The translations under genes and the position numbers were made by a program. The notes under the pieces were generated by a model. It was not told where the DNA came from and did not search any database. It worked only from the letters and a program-made list of their open reading frames with translations. This document shows positions 1-8,708 of a stretch of 64,000 nt of DNA, one piece after another (within the stretch, counting starts at the first letter, position 1; each line of letters opens with the position of its first letter). Source of the DNA: Singulisphaera sp045290345 (GTDB taxonomy: Bacteria > Planctomycetota > Planctomycetia > Isosphaerales > Isosphaeraceae); NCBI RefSeq assembly GCF_045290345.1, contig NZ_CP155447.1, positions 2,108,001 to 2,172,000 of the forward strand, in the 5' to 3' direction.

Positions 1-1
1 C

Positions 2-742
2 GTGACCGGCCTGACCGTCCAGCGCAACAAGGCGATCGTCGGCCGCAACGCGTTCGCTCACGAAGCGGGGATCCATCAGGACGGCATGCTCAAGGAGCGG
101 TCAACTTATGAGATCATGCGTCCCGAGGAGGTCGGCGTCCCCAAGACCGACCTCGTGCTGGGCAAGCACTCCGGCCGCCATGCGCTCCGCGATCGGGTGA
201 CCGAACTGGGCTATCACCTGAACGACGCCCAGCTCGAAATCTTGTTCGAGGATTTCAAGACGCTGGCCGACAAGAAGAAGGAAGTGTACGACGAGGACCT
301 GGTCGTTCTGATCGAGAAGCATATCCAGGACGTCGCCGCGCACTGGACCTTGGTCAGCCTGCACACCACGGCCGGCACCAGCGTGACCCCGACGGCCACC
401 GTCTGCATCCGCCGCCCCGACGGCCAGCTCGTTCAAGACGCCGCGATTGGCGACGGCCCGGTCGATGCCATCTTCAAGGCCGTCGAACGGGTGACCGGCA
501 TCACGGCCAACCTCCGCGAGTTCGGTGTCCGGGGCGTCACCGGCGGCAAGGATGCCCAGGGCGAAGTGTCGTTGGAACTCGAAGTTGAGAGCGACGACCG
601 CACGTTCCGCGGCCGCGCGGCCTCGACCGACATCATCGAAGCCTCGGCCGAAGCCTACCTGAACGCCGTGAACGCCATCGCCACCCGCCGTGAACGTGAC
701 CACCCCCGTGAGGTCATCGGCCGCCCCGGGGCAGGGGCCTGA
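2..742 (+). CDS. leuA: 2-isopropylmalate synthase, C-terminal part
   Basis: The window opens inside this gene. The enzyme condenses acetyl-CoA with 2-ketoisovalerate, the first committed step of leucine synthesis, in the cytoplasm. The 246 visible residues contain the end of the catalytic TIM barrel (NAFAHEAGIHQDG near residue 17, LGKHSGRHAL near 53) and then the leucine-binding regulatory domain, with VSLHTTAGTSVTPTATV near 119 and GDGPVDAIFKAVERVTG near 151. The regulatory domain implies feedback inhibition by leucine. About half of a typical 510-residue protein lies outside the window. The stop codon is followed within 60 bases by a strong hairpin terminator, so leuA is the last gene of its transcript. 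Assignment is secure because both domains match the family in order; a homocitrate or citramalate synthase is less likely. Confidence 0.95.
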   Translation: MTGLTVQRNKAIVGRNAFAHEAGIHQDGMLKERSTYEIMRPEEVGVPKTDLVLGKHSGRHALRDRVTELGYHLNDAQLEILFEDFKTLADKKKEVYDEDLVVLIEKHIQDVAAHWTLVSLHTTAGTSVTPTATVCIRRPDGQLVQDAAIGDGPVDAIFKAVERVTGITANLREFGVRGVTGGKDAQGEVSLELEVESDDRTFRGRAASTDIIEASAEAYLNAVNAIATRRERDHPREVIGRPGAGA

Positions 743-798
743 ACTTCGGTCGTCCGGTTGCGAGGGTGAACTGCGGTTCGCTCGAAGCGAAGAACAGG

Positions 799-852
799 GG
801 GGGGCAGCAGACGATGATCGCATCGCCTGTTGCCCCCCTTTTCTTTGTTTTT
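799..852 (+). terminator. Rho-independent terminator of leuA
   Basis: A 12-base-pair stem (GGGGGGCAGCAG at 799-810 against CTGTTGCCCCCC at 827-838, one G-T pair) encloses a further small CGATG/CATCG stem. It is followed by the T-rich tract TTTTCTTTGTTTTT. It lies 57 bases after the leuA stop. Confidence 0.9.
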
Positions 853-1214
853 CAGGTTCTTTCGGCGAGTTCTCAATGAGGGAGTTTGAGGGGGGAGTTT
901 GAGTTTGAGTAGCCAGGTACTTTACTTGGGATATCTGGGAGTTTCAGTAAATATGAATAGGCAGTCGCAGATCTGGACAGTTTACCCAGGTTCCGCTCTT
1001 TACCCTTTTTAGGTGCATGGCCACTATTCTGTTCTGTCTGCTTGCTCATGTTTGAGTCCGGCTGAGAAGACCGAGGCGGCGGGGGATCGATGGGCGAGGG
1101 ATTGCAGGTAGATAGTGGCTAAGGTTAGCAGGCTCTTTCCTTGTCGTTTGACAAACGTCATACTCGGCGGCCGTTCGATTGTCCCCCGTACTCGTCGAAG
1201 GAGGGTAAAGGACC
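853..1214. other. Intergenic region, no gene seen
   Basis: About 360 bases between the leuA terminator and the next gene. There are three close copies of GAGTTTGAG at 880-910, and a good ribosome binding site (GGAGG) just before the next start. I see no gene or clear promoter. Confidence 0.5.
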
Positions 1215-1928
1215 ATGTCTTTGATCCACCCGAAAGCCGTCGCGTTGCTCATGGGGAGTTGTGCCGTCGCGTTGCTCATGGCCTTACCGATCAGGGCCGA
1301 CGACAAGGACCAAGCTTCCCCGATCCTGAAAGGGTGGGGCCAGGTCTCCGACACGGACCGGGACTGCGACATCACCTACAAAGAGAACGCAGTCGAGTTC
1401 AAGATCCCCGCCAAGTCTCATGACTTTGCCTCCGAGCTCATGATGCAGAATGCGCCCCGCGTTCTCCAAGAATTGAAGGGGGACTTCATCGCCCAAGTCA
1501 AGGTCACAGGCGAATTCAAGCCGGGTGCCACAAGTACCATCGCTGGCCGCCTCGCTTACCACGGCGCTGGCCTTCTTATCGTTAGTGACAAGGATAATTA
1601 TGTCAGCCTACACCGAGGATGCGTTTATATCAACGACCGGATGCGCCACTACGCGAACTTCGAGCTGCGCAAGGACGGCGATCTGGCCATTTCGCGCTAT
1701 GAGATCGAGATCCCGGATCAGGACACCTACCTGCGGCTGGAACGGCGAGGCGACAAGGTGTTCAACGCCACGAGCCCTGACGGCATCCACTGGACGTCTT
1801 ATGAACCAATCGAAGTGGCGCTGCCCCAAACGATCCAACTCGGGATCGTCGGCGTCAGTTCGTCCGAGGTTCCCCTCACGGTGAAGTTCCAGGACCTGGC
1901 CATCTTCCGTAAGACCGAGGCCGAATAA
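1215..1928 (+). CDS. Secreted DUF1349-type concanavalin-like protein
   Basis: A 237-residue protein with a hydrophobic N-terminus (about residues 8-27) ending in PIRADD, which looks like a signal peptide, so it probably acts outside the cytoplasm. The rest resembles the DUF1349 family, a concanavalin-like beta-sandwich: hallmark stretches are AGLLIVSDKDNYVSL near 117, WTSYEPIEVALP near 193 and the closing QLGIVGVSS near 207. Members are thought to bind carbohydrate or to be part of secreted glycan-active proteins, but no catalytic residues are established. The start is supported by GGAGG eight bases upstream. It appears to be a single-gene unit. Function beyond the fold is unknown. Confidence 0.8.
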   Translation: MSLIHPKAVALLMGSCAVALLMALPIRADDKDQASPILKGWGQVSDTDRDCDITYKENAVEFKIPAKSHDFASELMMQNAPRVLQELKGDFIAQVKVTGEFKPGATSTIAGRLAYHGAGLLIVSDKDNYVSLHRGCVYINDRMRHYANFELRKDGDLAISRYEIEIPDQDTYLRLERRGDKVFNATSPDGIHWTSYEPIEVALPQTIQLGIVGVSSSEVPLTVKFQDLAIFRKTEAE

Positions 1929-2138
1929 GTGAGAGCGGCCGGATCATGGTTTTGGTTTGATTGACTATTGGTCAGGAGCGTGGCCGGCCGTGCGACTGGC
2001 GAAGGTTCGGCGAGCCCTCGATGGAGCACCAGGCGGGGCCGCCACGCACGACCTGGTCACTTTTCAGCGGGTCGATTGCCTGGGAAAAGTGTTTGCGTCT
2101 GCACGTGATTAGAAAGTCAGTTAAGAACGCCGGAACAG

Positions 2139-2824
2139 TCAGATCCAACGGCACCATCGACGGTTCTCAATGAGTTCCATGACCCAGTGAGGGTTGTCCT
2201 CCCAGTTCTGTTCGACTTCATCGTACCGGTAGCTCACCAGATATCCCTGCGGGAGTTGTTTCCAGTAAGTCGCTTGCCAGGGTCGAATTCGTTTTCGATG
2301 AAGATGTTTGTGATCGACGGCATGTCCCAGGTAGCGGGCACCTTCAAGCACACGTTCGACCAGGTCTCGCTGGGGCGAGATGAGGACGCTGATCTTCCAA
2401 CGCTCGGAGCGGGACGGTCGCTCGTATCGTTCGAGGTACCGATCCCAGTTCGGGGCTGCGAATGCCTCCCATTGCCGCCCGCCCTCGGGGGTTAATCCGT
2501 AGTAAGTCTCGTCGCGAGCCGGGTCAAGGTCTCGCTCCTCCTCCCGAGTCTCGTCGAGCGCGGCTTCGATCTCCTGGCGACTTAGCCGAAGGCCGAAGGG
2601 GCCGGAACATCCCCCTCGCTCAGCTTTGAGGCGGCGATCAGCCCCATCCGGAAAAGTCGTTCCAGGGCCTCAACCAAAGACTGGCGATCCATGCCGTGCC
2701 CCGGCTTGTTGAAGATCGCTTCGATCCAGGGCGAGCGAAGAAACAGGACCGGTCGCCCTCCCTCAACGACGGTTTCCAGCAGCCAATACTCACCTCTCGT
2801 GAACCGAGGTTCCACAGGGGGCAC
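2139..2824 (-). pseudogene. Frameshifted hypothetical protein (winged-helix-like)
   Basis: Two minus-strand frames together make one plausible protein of about 228 residues. The first frame starts with GTG at 2824 and runs for 80 residues to a TAA at 2582-2584, ending PAPSAFG. The frame shifted by one base continues at once as LSRQEIEAALDE and stays open to 2139, passing YYGLTPEGGRQWEAF, a pattern seen in winged-helix proteins, and ending NRRWCRWI. Reading GGC then CTA (one added C) at about 2583 joins the two without loss. I therefore read it as one gene broken by a one-base deletion, either real or a sequencing error. I do not recognise the family. Separate annotation would show two short unrelated genes. 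Confidence 0.65.
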
Positions 2825-3114
2825 TCCGGGTGATCGCCAAGGCGATGTAAAGAGACCAGTCCGTCGATAAAATCAGGCCCGTGGCCGGCCGACCGGGAAT
2901 CCAGAAATTCACTCAGGGGCGCTACGGGCTCGCCTTGGTCAACGTGTTGTTCCCGGTCATTTCCGCGGGGAGAGAGGGGAAAGTTGCGCGTTGATTCCGT
3001 GAAAATGGCCCGGCCGGTCCGACCGAGAGTCAGGACCGGCCCGACGGCGCAGATCGAGGGTTATCCGCGGCAAGCCGACACTTCGCTTCAAAGGTTCCTC
3101 GCGGTCCATCCCGA

Positions 3115-5214
3115 TCAAGGCCGGTCCAGGAGGGCGCTGCGCTTGATCTCGGCCTTGCCCGAGAGGTCCCACAACCGCAAAGCGAAGTCGTGGCCCGGGG
3201 CGACGTTCTGGGCGCCGCCGGACGCTCCGCCGCCCGAGACGGCGAGGTCGCCGCGGGGGCTGTAGGCAACGGTCCAGACCCATTCCTTATGCCCGGTCAT
3301 CCGATAGAGTTCTCGACCGTTGGCGATGTCCCAAAGCCGAACCGTACCATCGTAACTCGACGATAGGAACTGCCGGCCATCGGGGGCCATCGCGATGCTG
3401 GTAACCGCGAATCCATGCCCGTCGAACCGACGGACCTCGACACCGCGATCCAGATCCCAGAGATGGATTGCGCCGGGGGTGTTCGGCCTCTCTGGGTTGA
3501 TCCCCGCGATCGCGTGGGCTCCGTCCGGGGTGAATGCCAGGCCCCGCACGATCCCATCCTGCTCGAGTGACTTCAACTCGCGGCCCGTTTCAAGGTCCCA
3601 GAGCCGCATCGTATGATCCTTGGGGCCGGACCCCGTCAACGCGCGACGGCCGTCGGGCGAGAAGGCGACCGAGCGGACCCAGTTGGTGTGGCCCTTGAGG
3701 ACGAGGATCTCCCGGCCGGTGGCAAGGTCCCAGAGCCGGGCCGTCTTGTCCCGGCTCCCCGTCAGGGCGCGTCGGCCGTCGGTTGAGATCGCCAGTTCGT
3801 AGATTGTGCCCGTGTGCCCTGAGAGGCGGCGGATCTCATTGCCAGTCTCCACGTCCCAGAGCTGAACGATGCCGCCGGTGCCACCGGAGAGCGCCTGGCG
3901 GCCATCCGGGGTGAAGGCGAGACTATGCACTTCGCCCGGGACTTCGCGCGGGCCATGCGTGCTGGGGCCGGGGTCGTCGGTAGCCGCCAGGAACCGGCGG
4001 ATCTCCGCCCCGCTGGCCACGTCCCAAAGCCGGAGCGTCCGATCGCCCCAGGGCCAGCCGCTCCCCGAGAGGATTTTCGTGCCATCGGGGGAGAACGCCA
4101 CCGTGAAGACCGACCCGGTGTGCCCCTCCATCGACCGGAGTAGCCGCGGCCCGACTGAGATCTCGACTTCCCGGCCTTGCCCACGGAGGATCAGCGTGTC
4201 GGGAACGACCAGGTCGAGAGGAACTTCGACCTTCATCTGCAGCTTGTCACCCTCGATCGACGAGGTGACACGCGGCGGCTTGGGAGCATTCGCCGCCACC
4301 CCGAGTGGAAGCGTTTGGGCCGCGGAACCTTGATCGGACTGAGCCAGCACCACTCCGACCATCGCCAGGACTCCGAGCGAAACGCCGGTCCCGACGGCCA
4401 TAACTAACTTGCTCACGAGCTTCGTCCTCCACATGGAGTTCATCAGCAGGACAACGGATGTCGGAACACTCCCGGCATCTCCGGACAGTGCGCTCAGAGC
4501 CGTCCGAACCGAGGACCTCGCCAGCATCTCCGAGACCGAGACCGAGCCCAGCCCACCCACTTGAGCGAGCCCTCCTAACGGCCAAGCCGTCGCACCGAAA
4601 CCACGACGTCCGAGTCGCTCTTTCAAGAGTCTCCGGCCTCGCACCAAATGGCTCGAAAGCGTCCCCTCCGGCACCCCAAGCTGAAGCGCTGCCTCTCGCC
4701 GTGACATCCCTTCCAGCTCGCACGCCACCAGCGCGGCGCGGTATCGCCCGGGCAGTCGGCTCAGTTCCTCGTCGAGGACCGAGTACAAATCGACCTGGCC
4801 GAGACCTTGGTCGGACGCGAGCTCAACCGGGTGCTGGCTCATTGACGCCCGCTCCCTCGCATGCCGCCTCGCCTCAGACCGCCTTAACTCCTTCGCTGCG
4901 CGGACGGCGACACCATAGAGCCAGTTCGCCAGCTTTTCCTGCCGAGACGCGGCGTCTGCCCGTCGAGCCAGCACGAGAAAAGTCGCCTGGAAGGCATCTT
5001 CCGCAGCATGGTAGTCGGAGAGGATCCGCCGGCAGACTCCCATGACCATTGGCCCATGTCGCTCCACCAGCACATGGAACGCGGTCTCGGCGTCGCAACC
5101 GCTCTGACGCAGGAAACGCCTCAGCAACTCATCGTCGCTCAGCCCGCCGACCGCTCCGCTCGTGAACAGCGTGCAGAGTTGCTGCTGGGCCTTTCTTGCG
5201 GAATCTTGCGCCAC
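3115..5214 (-). CDS. ECF sigma factor fused to a WD40 propeller
   Basis: A 699-residue protein that joins a transcription factor to a protein-interaction domain. Residues 25-110 are sigma region 2 (HAAEDAFQATFLVLARR) and about 150-207 are sigma region 4 (SRREAALQLGVPEGTLSSHLVRGR), as in ECF sigma factors that direct RNA polymerase to selected promoters. A hydrophobic segment near 265-290 (VMAVGTGVSLGVLAMVGVVLA) suggests a membrane anchor. From about 360 there are seven WD40 units, each ending in a form of LWDxxxGxE, enough for one complete seven-bladed propeller, presumably outside the membrane. This architecture is known from planctomycetes. No anti-sigma gene adjoins it, so the propeller itself may sense the signal. 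The ATG at 5214 gives a normal sigma N-terminus. Confidence 0.92.
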   Translation of the reverse strand: MAQDSARKAQQQLCTLFTSGAVGGLSDDELLRRFLRQSGCDAETAFHVLVERHGPMVMGVCRRILSDYHAAEDAFQATFLVLARRADAASRQEKLANWLYGVAVRAAKELRRSEARRHARERASMSQHPVELASDQGLGQVDLYSVLDEELSRLPGRYRAALVACELEGMSRREAALQLGVPEGTLSSHLVRGRRLLKERLGRRGFGATAWPLGGLAQVGGLGSVSVSEMLARSSVRTALSALSGDAGSVPTSVVLLMNSMWRTKLVSKLVMAVGTGVSLGVLAMVGVVLAQSDQGSAAQTLPLGVAANAPKPPRVTSSIEGDKLQMKVEVPLDLVVPDTLILRGQGREVEISVGPRLLRSMEGHTGSVFTVAFSPDGTKILSGSGWPWGDRTLRLWDVASGAEIRRFLAATDDPGPSTHGPREVPGEVHSLAFTPDGRQALSGGTGGIVQLWDVETGNEIRRLSGHTGTIYELAISTDGRRALTGSRDKTARLWDLATGREILVLKGHTNWVRSVAFSPDGRRALTGSGPKDHTMRLWDLETGRELKSLEQDGIVRGLAFTPDGAHAIAGINPERPNTPGAIHLWDLDRGVEVRRFDGHGFAVTSIAMAPDGRQFLSSSYDGTVRLWDIANGRELYRMTGHKEWVWTVAYSPRGDLAVSGGGASGGAQNVAPGHDFALRLWDLSGKAEIKRSALLDRP

Positions 5215-5464
5215 GAATAAATTCCTATTTCGCTCGCTAATTTCAGACTGCCGCCCCCCCTAAAGTAATGGCCGCAGGGGCTCCAGCGCGTGCAAAATTC
5301 AGGAAATCAATGTTGGCGATCCCGCCACCACTGCCAAGGCCTCGGTAGTCGAAGGCTGCGTTGCCGCTTTTGGTCGAGCTGATGACCGCCAGCGTGCCGC
5401 TGTTGAAAATGCCCCCTCCGCTGCCCAGGGGCGTGTTTCCACTGATGGTGGAGTTTGTCATGAA

Positions 5465-5610
5465 CCCCACGCCTAACGGCGGGGGCTTGCCAAAACAGGC
5501 TTGCCAGTCGTCTCGACCGGGATTCGACCTCCGGTGTCAACAACGCCGACATTAGGGCACATGACTTTGCCCCGGTCACGAATGTTTCGGGCCGCGTTCC
5601 AGTCCGCGGC
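5465..5610 (-). ncRNA. Candidate TnpB guide (omega) RNA, right end
   Basis: In this family the guide RNA overlaps the 3' end of tnpB and runs through the right-end hairpin into flanking DNA. Here that would be roughly 5610 down to 5465, with the hairpin at 5466-5488. The guide would be the following bases, starting GGGGTTCATG or TTCATGACAA. No promoter or processing site can be seen. The call rests on position and on the family alone. Confidence 0.35.
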
Positions 5611-6621
5611 GAGTTCAAATCCACAATGCTTGCACACGAATTCATTCCGCGATTTCCGGTTAGCCATTTCGCAATGCCCGCACTCGGAGCATGTCCGAGA
5701 CGTGTTGCGCGGGTCAACCGGAATGACCGGGATGCCTTCGGCGAGGGCCTTGTTGGCGATGAACTGCCTGAGCTGGTAGAACGCCCAACCCTTCATGCGA
5801 GATCGATCGGCTTTCCTGGCCGTTGTCCGCTGGCCAATGCCGCCGAGATCCTCGACGGCGATGGCGCTGGCGGTGTCTTTAGCCTTGGCAACGATCCGCT
5901 TGCTGATGACGTGGTTCTCGTTGGCCCGGAACCGGGCCTCTCTCTTGCTGATCTTCTTGAGTTTCCGCTTAGCGGACTTGGTGCCTTTTCGCTGACAGGT
6001 CTTCCTCGCTTGGCTGTACTTCCGGCGACAGGCGTCAACATCGGCCCCCGAGAAGTTCTCACCGTCATCCGTAGTGGCGAGGTTTTTTACCCCCATGTCG
6101 ACCCCGATGGTCCCCTTTGTCTCGATCGACTCGGGAGCTTCGTCGGTCAACTGGACGTGGAGGAAGTAGGCACCGTCGCGACGCTTGACCAGGACAGCGG
6201 ATGTCGGCTTGCGGCCCTTGAGTGCCGCTTTCTGTCGCTCGCCGAGCTTGGTGGTGAGCTTGACCCGCCTCGACAGGAGCGTCAGGCCGAAGTTCCAGTT
6301 CCATTCGTGGAACGAGAAGATCCTCGCGTCGTAGTCGATCGATGTCGGCGCGAACGCCGAGTGCATTTTCGCGGAGACCTTAAGGGCGGCACAGGCGCGG
6401 GCGATGGCCCGGATCGCGAGGTTGGACGAAAGGCCGAAGGTTTCGCGGATCTCCCGGTAGCAGGCGTGCTGGACCTTGACCTTGTTGGTGAAGCCGAGCG
6501 ACCGGGCTGACTCGGCGGCGAAGTCGCAAGCCAACGCGAACGCTTTGAGCGTGGCGTCAATCTCGACGCGTTGCTCGGGGGTGGGCGTCAGCTTGCAGAC
6601 GATCGTCCGGACGGTGTGCAT
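5473..6621 (-). CDS. tnpB: RNA-guided nuclease TnpB (OrfB) of IS605-type element
   Basis: A 382-residue protein, within the normal size of TnpB. The RuvC acidic triad is present: D175 in GVDMGVKNLA, E257 in IAVEDLGG and D340 in ADWNAARNI. A four-cysteine zinc finger (CSECG...CKHCG) sits between the last two. The N-terminus MHTVRTIVCKLTPTPEQ matches the usual start, so I chose the ATG at 6621 and not the upstream one at 6663. TnpB proteins cut DNA matching the sequence beside the element's right end, using an RNA copied from that end. All catalytic residues are intact, so it could still be active even though the element has no TnpA and would need one in trans to move. Confidence 0.92.
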   Translation of the reverse strand: MHTVRTIVCKLTPTPEQRVEIDATLKAFALACDFAAESARSLGFTNKVKVQHACYREIRETFGLSSNLAIRAIARACAALKVSAKMHSAFAPTSIDYDARIFSFHEWNWNFGLTLLSRRVKLTTKLGERQKAALKGRKPTSAVLVKRRDGAYFLHVQLTDEAPESIETKGTIGVDMGVKNLATTDDGENFSGADVDACRRKYSQARKTCQRKGTKSAKRKLKKISKREARFRANENHVISKRIVAKAKDTASAIAVEDLGGIGQRTTARKADRSRMKGWAFYQLRQFIANKALAEGIPVIPVDPRNTSRTCSECGHCEMANRKSRNEFVCKHCGFELAADWNAARNIRDRGKVMCPNVGVVDTGGRIPVETTGKPVLASPRR

Positions 6622-6692
6622 GCGTTCAAATATCTCGCATGGAGATCTCACATGCAAGGGCAAGATTTACGCGATTCCTCCCCACGGCTAAA

Positions 6693-6843
6693 GAGATCGT
6701 CCCGCTTTCCGCGCGTTGTGCCACAAGGACTTACGCAGCGGCCCTGAACCTATGATATCGGTCCGACCCAGGGATCGGCCACGAAAACACGCCCCAACGA
6801 GCCGTTCAAGCCCCCTATTTTTCCTAGAAAGCGGGACGATCTC
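6693..6843. mobile_element. 150-bp miniature inverted-repeat element
   Basis: Perfect 18-base inverted repeats AGAGATCGTCCCGCTTTC lie at 6692-6709 and 6827-6844. The direct repeat CTAAAG flanks them (6688-6693 and 6843-6848), so the target duplication is TAAA or CTAAAG, the exact frame being ambiguous. Taking the insert out rebuilds CCCCACGGC-TAAA-GCCGGGGG, the expected left-end hairpin of the TnpB element. There is no coding capacity. The parent transposase is not in the window. Confidence 0.75.
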
Positions 6844-7113
6844 TAAAGCCGGGGGCTTCCTCACTAGATTTTGGTGACCCCATCAGTCCATTGTTGAGGA
6901 CGCCGCCGCCATGGCTCGTCCCCATCGTGTCTGAGTCATTCCCGCTGAGGGTGGAGCGATAGATCGCTAGCGTACTGCTCACGCTGTTATAAATACCGCC
7001 ACCAAAGAATGATGGCCCTCGGTTTCCGCTGATGGAGGAGTCGACGATCGTGAGGTAGCCAAAACCGAAGTTGCTGATGCCGCCCTACGGGAATTGTTAG
7101 GCCGACGCTGATG

Positions 7114-8628
7114 CTATGGCCGATCATGTTGACGTGGGATGCTCTCGCCGGTGCGCCGGTCCGGCGCGAGGAGCACGGCGTAGCAGGAGAATGGGTCGTT
7201 CGGGTTGCCGTAGGTGCGCACGATCCGTGCGTTCATGGCCCGATCGAGTCCTTCCTTCATTCCCGCCCGACCCATGATTGCATAATCATAATGGTATTTC
7301 GTGGCATCGAAATAGTTGTAATAACGGATGCCAAGGAGAACCCGGCGATTCAGTCCGTATGCGTCCAGAGCGTACTCCGCCCCCACGGTCAGTTGGGCCT
7401 CGGCCGGAAGGTCGGCCAGAATTGAGCGCGTGAACTGATGTGGGTTGTACTCGATCCTGTTCCAGTTCCGAACGCAGGCCCAGGTGGTCCTGAGACCACT
7501 GCCGGGCAGAAACACGAGAAGGAGTAGGCAACTCGCCAGTACTCTGGCGGTTGCCACACCCACCCGTTCGCGGCACTTGGCAAAGCAGCGCACGGCGCAC
7601 CAGCCCGCCGCCATCGCGAAGAAGGCCACGGGATAACACCAGTAACCTTGCAAGGGGTGACTTCCTTGCAAGGCAATTAAGAGGTAGACCGCCGACCATC
7701 CGAGTGCCGAAACCAGCCCGAGAGTCCGGTCGTGACGTCGCCACGCCAAGCCGGTGACGACCGCCAGGCAGGTCGCCAGAAAGGCGGCCTGCGAGATTCC
7801 GGCACGCTCGATCACCAGCGGGAGATGCCCGACGAGGTCTTGCCACGGGAAAAGCAGACGGGAGACCAGCCCTGGCCCCGCGGGTTCGAGGATGTTGCCA
7901 ATGAACTGCAACCGGAACAGCTCCGGCGAGCGGACGATCAGGATCAGCCAGACGGAAAAGGTGGCAAGCGCCGTGGCCGCCAAACCGACCGGCCGGAGCA
8001 GACGCGCCGGGACCGCTCCAGGTGCCAGCGCGGCCCAGATCCCAAGTTGCAAGGCGAACACAATCGCAAACGGATGAGAGAGCCCAGCCAGCCCCAGGAA
8101 CACCCCCGCCAACGCCAGCCATCGTCGCTGCCGCTCACGGCGGCTCCAGTGACACATCGCCCAGACGGCCGCCAGCCCGAGGGTGCCACAGAGCATGTCG
8201 GGACGGGCCAGCATCGCCGGAAAGTAGAGCAGTCGGCACATCGAGTAGATTCCGGCCGCCCAGAGCGCCGTGGCCTGGTCGTCCCAGAGGGATCGTGCGA
8301 TCGCGTGGACGAGGAGAATCGCGAGGCAAGCGGCGGCGAGGGACGCAAGCCGAGCCGTCGCGTAGGTCGGCGGCATGATCAGGAAGAAGGGGGCCTGCGC
8401 GTAAAATGAGAGCGGCGGCATTGCGAACAGGAGCCGCTCCGCACCCAGGAACACGCTGTCGGACTCCGTCGCACGCGAGTAAGGGACCCGCGGCACTCCC
8501 TCGCGAGCGATCGTCAGCCCAGGAATGGCGTACCACTCTTCGTCAGGGCCGCCCGCCTGGCAGAGTACCGGGGGAAGCCGAAAACAAAGAAAGATCGCGA
8601 TCACGATGAGAAGCACAATCCGCGACAT
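7114..8628 (-). CDS. GT39-type membrane glycosyltransferase
   Basis: A 504-residue multi-pass membrane protein of the GT-C fold, like the dolichyl-phosphate-mannose or ArnT-type transferases. These use a lipid-linked sugar and act on the outer face of the inner membrane. An N-terminal hydrophobic segment is followed by the acidic loop GGPDEEWYAIPGL (about residues 26-38), the usual place of the catalytic acid. About ten further hydrophobic segments follow, for example near 90-112, 125-160 and 205-230. A soluble tail forms the last 130 residues. It is the last gene of a three-gene minus-strand set after the methyltransferase and the GT2 enzyme. That GT2 type makes polyprenyl-phosphate sugars, the natural donor for GT39 enzymes, which supports the role. 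Confidence 0.85.
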   Translation of the reverse strand: MSRIVLLIVIAIFLCFRLPPVLCQAGGPDEEWYAIPGLTIAREGVPRVPYSRATESDSVFLGAERLLFAMPPLSFYAQAPFFLIMPPTYATARLASLAAACLAILLVHAIARSLWDDQATALWAAGIYSMCRLLYFPAMLARPDMLCGTLGLAAVWAMCHWSRRERQRRWLALAGVFLGLAGLSHPFAIVFALQLGIWAALAPGAVPARLLRPVGLAATALATFSVWLILIVRSPELFRLQFIGNILEPAGPGLVSRLLFPWQDLVGHLPLVIERAGISQAAFLATCLAVVTGLAWRRHDRTLGLVSALGWSAVYLLIALQGSHPLQGYWCYPVAFFAMAAGWCAVRCFAKCRERVGVATARVLASCLLLLVFLPGSGLRTTWACVRNWNRIEYNPHQFTRSILADLPAEAQLTVGAEYALDAYGLNRRVLLGIRYYNYFDATKYHYDYAIMGRAGMKEGLDRAMNARIVRTYGNPNDPFSCYAVLLAPDRRTGESIPRQHDRP

Positions 8629-8708
8629 GCCGCCTCACATCCGGAGAAGATTTGGTGGAAAAATAAGTAGATAAGTTTGCGGGGATTGAGAGAGTTATGT
8701 TCCTCTCG

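Larger units (their letters stand above)
5465..6877 (-). mobile_element. IS200/IS605-type element with TnpB only
   Basis: A 1413-base element (about 1258 without its nested insertion) with no TnpA, as in the IS1341 type. Its ends carry similar hairpins: AAGCCCCC-GCCGTTAGGC-GTGGGG at the right end (5466-5488), and at the left end CCCCACGGC/GCCGGGGG, now split by a miniature element. The edges were set by asking what removal restores the interrupted gene. They are uncertain by up to four bases because GGGG occurs at both junctions. Moving the edges four bases (5469-6881) would put CTGAT immediately before the left end, one base from the TTGAT used by ISDra2. There are no target duplications, as expected for this family. 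Confidence 0.85.
5243..7084 (-). pseudogene. Remnant of repeat-rich surface protein, interrupted by IS
   Basis: Two separated pieces (6878-7084 and 5243-5464) belong to one gene. The first encodes repeats such as SSISGNRGPSFFGGGIYN and STLSGNDSD, the second STISGNTPLGSGGGIFN. These are the NSTISGN...GGGIxN units of polymorphic-outer-membrane-type beta-helix proteins. Removing 5465-6877 joins them in frame as NNGLMGFMTNSTISGN with no base lost. The 5' end is missing: the frame meets a TAG at 7085-7087 and then abuts the tail of the glycosyltransferase gene. The piece that remains is 142 residues. It is a dead fragment of a probably much longer secreted or surface-attached protein. Confidence 0.8.

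Noticed and set aside
101..823. Long minus-strand open frame over leuA
   Set aside because: It lies opposite leuA, has no family features and its composition is that of an antisense frame.
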